From: Desulfobacterales bacterium
Lineage (GTDB): Bacteria > Desulfobacterota > Desulfobacteria > Desulfobacterales > DTYH01
Assembly: GCA_012961955.1 (NCBI GenBank)
Contig: DTYH01000156.1
Coordinates: forward strand, 1-35,386
Length of the DNA stretch: 35,386 nucleotides
Reading direction: 5' to 3'
Under the pieces are notes generated by a model, which did no database searches, was not told where the DNA came from, and was given only the letters and a program-made list of their open reading frames with translations. Shown piece by piece: positions 29,785 to 35,386 of the stretch; the first letter of the stretch is position 1, and each line of letters opens with the position of its first letter. Both the position numbers and the translations under genes were made by a program.

Positions 29785-31284
29785 TTATCTACGTCTGTGT
29801 ATACGATCAAGATTCTCCATGAGTTTGTCAACTAAAGATTTCTGCTCTTTTGCTGGAGTCTTGGTCACCCTTTCTCTTTCAAGCTTTGCTCTTTCAGCCT
29901 CAAGCTTTTCCCTCTCAAGAGCCCTCTTATATCTTAGCTCAAGCAATTCTTTTTTCTCTCTGGCCTTTTCCTCTGCTTTTTTCCTAGCTTCTTCTTCTGC
30001 TTTTTTCTTTGCCTCTTCCTCGGCCTTCTTTTTTGCCTCTTCCTCCGCCTTTGCTCTAGCTTCCGCTTCTGCTTTTTTCCTAGCTTCTTCTTCTGCTTTT
30101 TTCTTTGCCTCTTCCTCGGCCTTCACCTTTGCTTCTTCTTCTGGCTTGAGAGCGATAGGCGGCTCCTCTTTTTTCGCCTCTGCTATTACCTTTGGCTTTT
30201 CCTTCTTCGGTTTAGCGGGTTCCTTTTTAGCTGGTTCTTCCTCTGGGACGCCAATCTTGGGCTCTGGTGCGATAGCAGCCAGATCCACTTCTTTAATCTC
30301 CAGATTCTTGGTGATCGACGGTACGTCGAGCGCCATACCTCCATTAATCATAAGCTCAACAAATGATCTGGTGAGCCGTACACTCTCAGGATGTCTTAGT
30401 ACAACTACGTCTGAACCGGCAAGAAGGTAGCAAACAGCTGCAACACTCTCCATTAAGATGGCCCGCTTTTCAGGGTCTCCTAGGGTGGGAGCCTCTTCTA
30501 TGGATAGTCCTGCTTCCTTACACTTCCATATTTCGTTGCCTAAATTATTAATTATGGGTACCTGTAGTTTGTCGTCCTCCTGAGTCAAGGCGGCCATCCT
30601 GATCCGTTCCATTACGGAGTATGAATATTCCAGGCCGTAACCCAGGCCACCAGTAGTTGGATCGATGAGGATTCTGTCGATCTGAACGCCTAAATTTCCC
30701 AGGAGAATATTTAACTGTTTGGCTAAGTTAACATCAATAGGGGTAGAAGCCACGATAACATGCCCGTAACCAAGAGCACTCGCGCCTACTCCTTTGTGGT
30801 TACCCTCTTCGACCGGTGCAAGGGCAAGGTTTTTACCCTCGCATTCTTCTGAGATCTTTTTTAAGACTTCTTCATCCTTTGCACTGTTTGCCGTGCCCCA
30901 CACTACAAGCGGTACGTCAATGGAATCAAGGACTTTTTTGACGACCTCTATGGCCTCATCTGCACCCCTATTCATTCCGTTCGGGTCCGTGCTTTTCAAC
31001 TGAAGGACAACTATATCTGCTCCATATTCATCTACGCACTTCTTAGCCCAAGATGCTGGATCAGTAATCACGTCTTTAAAGGGGGCTTTTGCCGCTTCCG
31101 GCCAGTTATCAGGTTCCATGTCCCAGACCTCCATCGCAATCTTTGGAGGATTGGGCATCTCACCCTCAAACAGATGAAAAGGGTATGCCGTTTCTCCCCC
31201 AATTGTTACGCTCTTTTCGCCGACACCAAGGGTTACTGTTCTAACATCCCCTGTGTAAGGTATTTTTGTTATCTCGTAAGCCAA
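29785..31284 (-). CDS. acsD: corrinoid iron-sulfur protein small (delta) subunit with long charged C-terminal extension
   Basis: 499 aa; residues ~1-325 AcsD-like (KIAMEVWDMEPDNWPEAAKAPF, PTTGGLGYGLEYSYSVMERIRMAAL); residues ~340-499 low-complexity E/K/A-rich. Confidence 0.93.
   Translation of the reverse strand: MAYEITKIPYTGDVRTVTLGVGEKSVTIGGETAYPFHLFEGEMPNPPKIAMEVWDMEPDNWPEAAKAPFKDVITDPASWAKKCVDEYGADIVVLQLKSTDPNGMNRGADEAIEVVKKVLDSIDVPLVVWGTANSAKDEEVLKKISEECEGKNLALAPVEEGNHKGVGASALGYGHVIVASTPIDVNLAKQLNILLGNLGVQIDRILIDPTTGGLGYGLEYSYSVMERIRMAALTQEDDKLQVPIINNLGNEIWKCKEAGLSIEEAPTLGDPEKRAILMESVAAVCYLLAGSDVVVLRHPESVRLTRSFVELMINGGMALDVPSITKNLEIKEVDLAAIAPEPKIGVPEEEPAKKEPAKPKKEKPKVIAEAKKEEPPIALKPEEEAKVKAEEEAKKKAEEEARKKAEAEARAKAEEEAKKKAEEEAKKKAEEEARKKAEEKAREKKELLELRYKRALEREKLEAERAKLERERVTKTPAKEQKSLVDKLMENLDRIHRRR
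29972..30028. repeat. 57-bp perfect direct repeat within the acsD extension, copy 1
   Basis: TCTGCTTTTTTCCTAGCTTCTTCTTCTGCTTTTTTCTTTGCCTCTTCCTCGGCCTTC, identical to 30068-30124. Confidence 0.9.
30068..30124. repeat. 57-bp perfect direct repeat within the acsD extension, copy 2
   Basis: Identical to 29972-30028; 96-bp offset (32 codons, in frame). Confidence 0.9.
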
Positions 31285-31416
31285 TGTTTTTACCTCCTTT
31301 TTCTATATACTTTATTTCGAATTCAGTTCTCAGTTTAGGAGACCGAATAAAGATTTAATAGGACCGACTCTATCGCTGCATTCCTAGTTGTATTAAATTA
31401 CTGCAAAAAAGATATG

Positions 31417-31446
31417 AATCTATGCACATTGCTATGAATTTGTCAA
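31417..31446 (-). promoter_or_regulatory. putative sigma70-type promoter of the acsDABCE operon
   Basis: Reverse strand TTGACA (31441-31446), 18-nt spacer, TAGATT (31417-31422); between cooC and acsD. Confidence 0.5.
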
Positions 31447-31500
31447 GTAAAAAACTATGAGCAGAAATCTGAAATAGACTACGATCGTATTCTAGCATCA

Positions 31501-31563
31501 TACTGAGGGTAAGCGAAGTATCTCAAGAGATTCTTCACCCTGGCTCGCTCGGTTCAGGGTGAC
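31501..31563. repeat. imperfect palindromic interspersed repeat (REP-like)
   Basis: TACTGAGGGTAAGCGAAGTATCTCAAGAGATTCTTCACCCTGGCTCGCTCGGTTCAGGGTGAC; ATCTC-aa-GAGAT core; resembles the CCTGAGCGAAGCGAAGGATCTC/GAGATTCTTCGC...CAGAATGAC repeats common in many bacterial genomes. Confidence 0.65.
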
Positions 31564-31682
31564 TATATATGATTTACGAAAGTTCATATACATCGCCTTT
31601 GGGGCGTGGAACCTTGTTTTGGACGCCGAAGGGGGGCGTAGCAGCCGCCTTGCATCCTCGGCAAACTTGCGAATTCCTCAAT

Positions 31683-32432
31683 TTAGGGTACTATCTCTTC
31701 GTAGATAGAAAAAGCAGCCTTTAGTGCTGGTGAATCTTCAGGCAAATACATAGTAGGCTCTCCTCTCATATCAAACTCGCTGATTTTTGTATCTTTGGGT
31801 ACAATAGCGGTCAACTTTGTCCAGGCCTTCTCACCTATTTGATCAACAAGGGAGGTTTCCACACTATTCTCAACCTGGTTTACTATCAAGACCTCATCAT
31901 CTACCCGGAGAGTTAGTTCCCTGGTAAGCTCGTGAATCCTCTTTGCGGCTTGAATCCCCCTACGAGTAGGATCTGAAACAATAACCAATAAATCGATTTC
32001 CTTAGTGGTTAAGCGGCTTATATGTTCCATTCCCGCTTCATTATCAATCACTATGTATGGATAATTTTTAGATAGACGCTGTATATACTGAGATAGTAGG
32101 TTGTTTGCCGCACAATAGCAACCTGGCCCTTCTGGACGTCCCATGACAATGAGATCGAAACCTTCGGACTCCACTAGGGCCTCTTCCACCTTCATTTCCA
32201 TAAATATATCCTTTGTCATACCTGAGGCGATACCCCTTTTCATCTCCTCTCTGGCCTCTCCCAGCGTAGTTTCCACCTCGAGGCCAAGGACCTCGTTTAG
32301 GTTTGAATTGGAATCTGCATCTACGGCCAGGATTGGTTTCTTGCGTGCTTTGAGTAAGTATCGAATCATAAGTCCTGCAAGGGTGGTTTTTCCGGTTCCC
32401 CCCTTGCCTGCAAAAGCAATAGTATATCCCAA
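31683..32432 (-). CDS. cooC: CooC-type nickel-insertion ATPase (CODH/ACS maturation)
   Basis: 249 aa: MGYTIAFAGKGGTGKTTLAGLMIRYLL deviant Walker A; DADSNSNLNEVLG; MGRPEGPGCYCAANNLL (CxC metal site); VIDNEAGMEHISR. Confidence 0.95.
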   Translation of the reverse strand: MGYTIAFAGKGGTGKTTLAGLMIRYLLKARKKPILAVDADSNSNLNEVLGLEVETTLGEAREEMKRGIASGMTKDIFMEMKVEEALVESEGFDLIVMGRPEGPGCYCAANNLLSQYIQRLSKNYPYIVIDNEAGMEHISRLTTKEIDLLVIVSDPTRRGIQAAKRIHELTRELTLRVDDEVLIVNQVENSVETSLVDQIGEKAWTKLTAIVPKDTKISEFDMRGEPTMYLPEDSPALKAAFSIYEEIVP

Positions 32433-32488
32433 ACCTTGCTTCCTCCTTTCTTTTTGCGAAGCTTTCCAGTTTATCGTCAGGCATTACA

Positions 32489-32580
32489 CCGTTAGAAAAG
32501 CCCGTGCCGAAGCCTGGGTCGGAATCGATATAGACCTCTTTTTTTGCATGGGGCTTAAGCTCCGTGTGAAATTCTAACGG
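32489..32580 (-). repeat. palindromic repeat family C, copy 2 (57 bp upstream of cooC)
   Basis: CCGTTAGAA (32489-32497) / TTCTAACGG (32572-32580) perfect termini; internal CATGGgGCTTAAGCtCCGTG near-palindrome; GGTC...GACC. Strand is given relative to cooC only; aligns to 17044-17141 in the + orientation. Confidence 0.82.
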
Positions 32581-33563
32581 GGTTTACTACTCTTTTCTAA
32601 GAAGCGAGAAGAAAAAAACACCTACTACTTTCAATATGATCTTTATTCAAATAGGTCAAGGTAAATATATTTAACTTTTCTGTTGACATGAATGACAATA
32701 TCATGAACCATAACAAAAGGTATAAAAATGCAACTATCTAAAGGTTGTTGGTTCGCCTTTGATGCCCATCAATGTGACCTCCTCTTAACCCTCCTGCTCG
32801 ATAGCCTTGATAGCGTGCACACACAAAAGAGGATAACTGCATGTAGAGGGTCATAAAAGTAGGAAGACCCCCTTTTTCCTATCAGAAGATTTCACTCCAC
32901 TTTTACGAAAGGCGTCTCCAGCGAAGCGCGAATCAGGAAGCAGAAAGAAAAGAGCTCTACTCACCGTTATCTAGTATTATCAAACGATGATCTGTGGTTT
33001 CATGTACCAAAGATGGCCAGGGAGATGGTCATCCCTGGTGGAGACTAAGCTGCATTCTCTGGTCTTGAGTCTCATCAGGGATTGAATTAATGAGAAACAA
33101 CGCGACATTTTCCCCTCTTTCGGCTGAGAAATTGGTTCATCAATCGGTATTGTTCTACTGATGTCCGTATCTTCTGTTAAGAGATCGCAAACCTCATTTT
33201 GCATTTATTAATGGCACAAAAAAGATAAGCTATCTGTTGTTTTAGAGTTTTTAGCAATGGGTCCTACCGTCCCTTCGGTATACCTCTTCCTAATCCGGCT
33301 TGCGTTACGAAGAAGAGCGAGGGAAAAGTTAGAAAGTGGAAGGATAAGCATACCTTCGTCGGAACACGCAGCCGGTTATTCTCTAAAGCGGGACATTTCT
33401 TCTTAAATAGGAGCAGAAGCAACTAATTTTTTTCTTTATTTTTCCATCTATAGTTTTAACACCTTAGCCTTCCGGGGGAACAGCTTTAGCAATACGAAGA
33501 GATGGTGGAGATAAGGTCTGACATTCCTAAATGAGAGTTGAGAGTGGCGAGATAAGGAAGTAG

Positions 33564-34170
33564 GTTGCTTGCTGCCAAGGCTGTTATAGGGACGTAGAAG
33601 AGCAAGGGGAGATAAGATGCCCGGTAAATCCCGGTTTGGTGAAGGAAAACGAGTATCCGAAAGAGCCGGCCAAGCAATCAGAAAAGGCCCTTGTAATACG
33701 AGGGGAGCCAGCAGGGATGGAGGGAGCCAGAATTGCTGCCCTAAGCGGTTACCAGGTAATTCCATACCAGGAAACCAGGAGACTGGGCGGGCAGTCCGTA
33801 TTGGCCTGTGCATCCGCGCAGTTTGAGACTTTGATAAACTATTAACAAGAAGACTTAAACAAGGAGGGGGTAAGGATCAACCTAAGGCCAGAAGTTACCC
33901 CTTCCCTGATTGAAGAAATGAAGCCTGATGTGGTGATCATAGACACGAGAGACCCCATCACTTCCAGGAGTTCCAGGCGTAGAAAGTGGGAATGTCTTTA
34001 CTCCCGAGGCTATTTTATTAGGAAAAGCAGAGGTTGGTGAAAGGGTGGTGGTAGCAGGTGGAGGGCTTATCGGGATTGATACCGCTGCTTTTCTCGCGGG
34101 GAAAAGGAGAAGGATCACCATTACATCCACAAGAGAAGAGATTAGGAAATTAAATGATAGGGCTTCTTAA
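33564..34170 (+). pseudogene. decayed 2,4-dienoyl-CoA reductase / enoate reductase-type NADH:flavin oxidoreductase (C-terminal part)
   Basis: Frame of 33618: VACCQGCYRDVEEQGEIRCPVNPGLVKENEYPKEPAKQSEKALVIRGEPAGMEGARIAALSGYQVIPYQETRRLGGQ...TLINY* (TAA 33843) then in frame EDLNKEGVRINLRPEVTPSLIEEMKPDVVIIDT; a frameshift near 33950-33960 then PSLPGVPGVESGNVFTPEAILLGKAEVGERVVVAGGGLIGIDTAAFLAGKRRRITITS. Confidence 0.85.
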
Positions 34171-34259
34171 GGTACTTTTCCACTCTTCCAGGGCGGTCCC
34201 TCTTAGACATTGTTTATCCTCAAAGAGTGTCCGTTCTTGCCGGTTTTCGAGTGAAGAGG

Positions 34260-34450
34260 TTGATGGCTCCTAAGAGGTCGATTTCGTTTACTAAGTGAGG
34301 ATTTTCGACGGATTTGAAACATTCAGCCAAAATTCTAAAACTCGGGCTAACGCGCTCAAACAGTTAGAATTTTTTGACGCTGAATCTTTCAAACCCTTTT
34401 CTCCCGGAATGCTCAAATTCGTTCACAAAAGACTTTCTATGGGCCGTCAA
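34260..34450 (+). repeat. nested-palindrome repeat family A, copy 3
   Basis: Outer arms TTGATGGCTCCTAAGAGG (34260-34277) / CTTTCTATGGGCCGTCAA (34433-34450); same inner architecture GAAACATTCA...ATTCT...GGGCtaacGCgC...AGAAT...TGAATCTTTC; 25 identical nt with copy 1 (34329-34353). Confidence 0.85.
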
Positions 34451-34583
34451 AGTTAGACCATTACCATTTTTTCCCTTGACACGACCGACAAGATATGATT
34501 TAAGGGGCATGCATTTAACCTAATGGTTGGTTGGTTTATGTTCGAAACAGATGAATTTCCTTCCTTCGTGATCCGTTTAGACT

Positions 34584-35162
34584 GTGGATACAAAAAAAGA
34601 TAATAGAGACAGGTTGATCAGGATAGCTGCACACCTTTTTCGTACCAGGGGATTTCACGCCACGTCCATGAACGATATCTCGCGCGAGATGGGGATCAGG
34701 AAGAGTTCTATTTACTACTATATCAAGTCAAAGGATGATCTTTTATTTGATATATCAAGGATTACTACGGAGATGCTCATTCCTGTTGCCGAAGAGGCCG
34801 CATTCTCTGATCTTGAGCCTGAAAAGAAGTTGAGGTTGATAATAGATAATCATGTTAAATTGATAGCAGAGAATTTCGATTTTTTCTTCACGTCACTCCA
34901 TGAGCTTCAGTCATTGACCGAAAGGAAACAAGAGGTTCTCGATATCCGGGATCGTTATGAGAGGCTTGTAAGGGGGATAATTAGATCAGGGATACAGAAT
35001 GGGACTTTCAGGGATATAGACGTAAAGATAGCCACTTTTACTCTCCTTGGCATGATGAATTGGATGATTAGATGGTATCATGCTGATGGTCCTATCTCCT
35101 ATGAAGAGATCGCAGATATCTTCTCGGAAATATTTATCAATGGGATAAAGAAGGTTAATTAA
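34584..35162 (+). CDS. TetR/AcrR family transcriptional regulator
   Basis: GTG start; DRLIRIAAHLFRTRGFHATSMNDISREMGIRKSSIYYYIKSKDDLLFDI helix-turn-helix; C-terminal all-helical ligand domain. Confidence 0.93.
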   Translation: MDTKKDNRDRLIRIAAHLFRTRGFHATSMNDISREMGIRKSSIYYYIKSKDDLLFDISRITTEMLIPVAEEAAFSDLEPEKKLRLIIDNHVKLIAENFDFFFTSLHELQSLTERKQEVLDIRDRYERLVRGIIRSGIQNGTFRDIDVKIATFTLLGMMNWMIRWYHADGPISYEEIADIFSEIFINGIKKVN

Positions 35163-35264
35163 GGTTTTGGCTTTTAGAGATCCACATACTTAGAGAACAA
35201 GAATCTACCGGATGTTCGGTAGAAGCCTAGCAACTTAAGGAGTAAGAAAGGAGAATGAGGCCTG

Positions 35265-35386
35265 ATGGATTTTAATTTTACTGAGGAACAAATCATCTTC
35301 CGAGACACAATACGCCGCTTTGCAGAACAGGAGATTGCTCCACTAGTAGAGGAAGCAGAGGAGAGGGAGAAATTCCCGATTGAACT
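35265..35386 (+). CDS. acyl-CoA dehydrogenase (5' partial, runs off right edge)
   Basis: MDFNFTEEQIIFRDTIRRFAEQEIAPLVEEAEEREKFPIE; typical acyl-CoA dehydrogenase N-terminus; AAGGAGAATGAGG ribosome-binding site. Confidence 0.85.
   Translation, partial: MDFNFTEEQIIFRDTIRRFAEQEIAPLVEEAEEREKFPIE

Noticed and set aside
29765-30430. 221-aa + strand Ser/Phe/Ala-rich ORF antisense to acsD
   Set aside because: Mirror of the repetitive E/K/A codons of the acsD extension; no independent features; acsD is clearly the real gene.
33448-33813. 121-aa minus ORF
   Set aside because: Antisense to the enoate-reductase pseudogene, whose + strand frames match known family motifs.

Overview
35.4 kb bacterial chromosomal window that looks like an anaerobe with a Wood-Ljungdahl pathway, possibly Desulfobacterota-like (inference from gene content only). 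Left part is housekeeping: partial fabF (-; open at the left edge and absent from the ORF track), smc, ftsY, stand-alone IMP cyclohydrolase, HU/IHF-like protein, acylphosphatase, ligA, a nucleoside phosphorylase-family gene, holB-ricT-metG, mltG, folD. Right part is a minus-strand carbon-fixation locus: cooC, then acsD-acsA/cooS-acsB-acsC-acsE ending at a strong terminator, then a separate NuoE/NuoF/HoxU-like NAD(P)H-oxidoreductase module that converges on folD. The right edge has a decayed 2,4-dienoyl-CoA/enoate reductase-type pseudogene, a TetR regulator and the start of an acyl-CoA dehydrogenase. The most unusual signal is noncoding. (i) A ~185-190 bp family has three copies (6122-6308, 12378-12560, 34260-34450). 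Its terminal arms differ in sequence between copies but stay complementary within each copy, with G.U-type exceptions outnumbering A.C-type ones, which suggests a structured RNA element or an RNA-constrained mobile repeat. (ii) A ~95 bp palindromic family has two copies, just upstream of mltG and cooC, plus a probable deletion derivative near folD. (iii) A third ~70 bp repeat has two copies. Also notable: AcsD carries a ~150-residue Glu/Lys/Ala-rich C-terminal helix-like extension containing a perfect 57-bp duplication. No CRISPR array, rRNA, tRNA or intact transposase was recognised.
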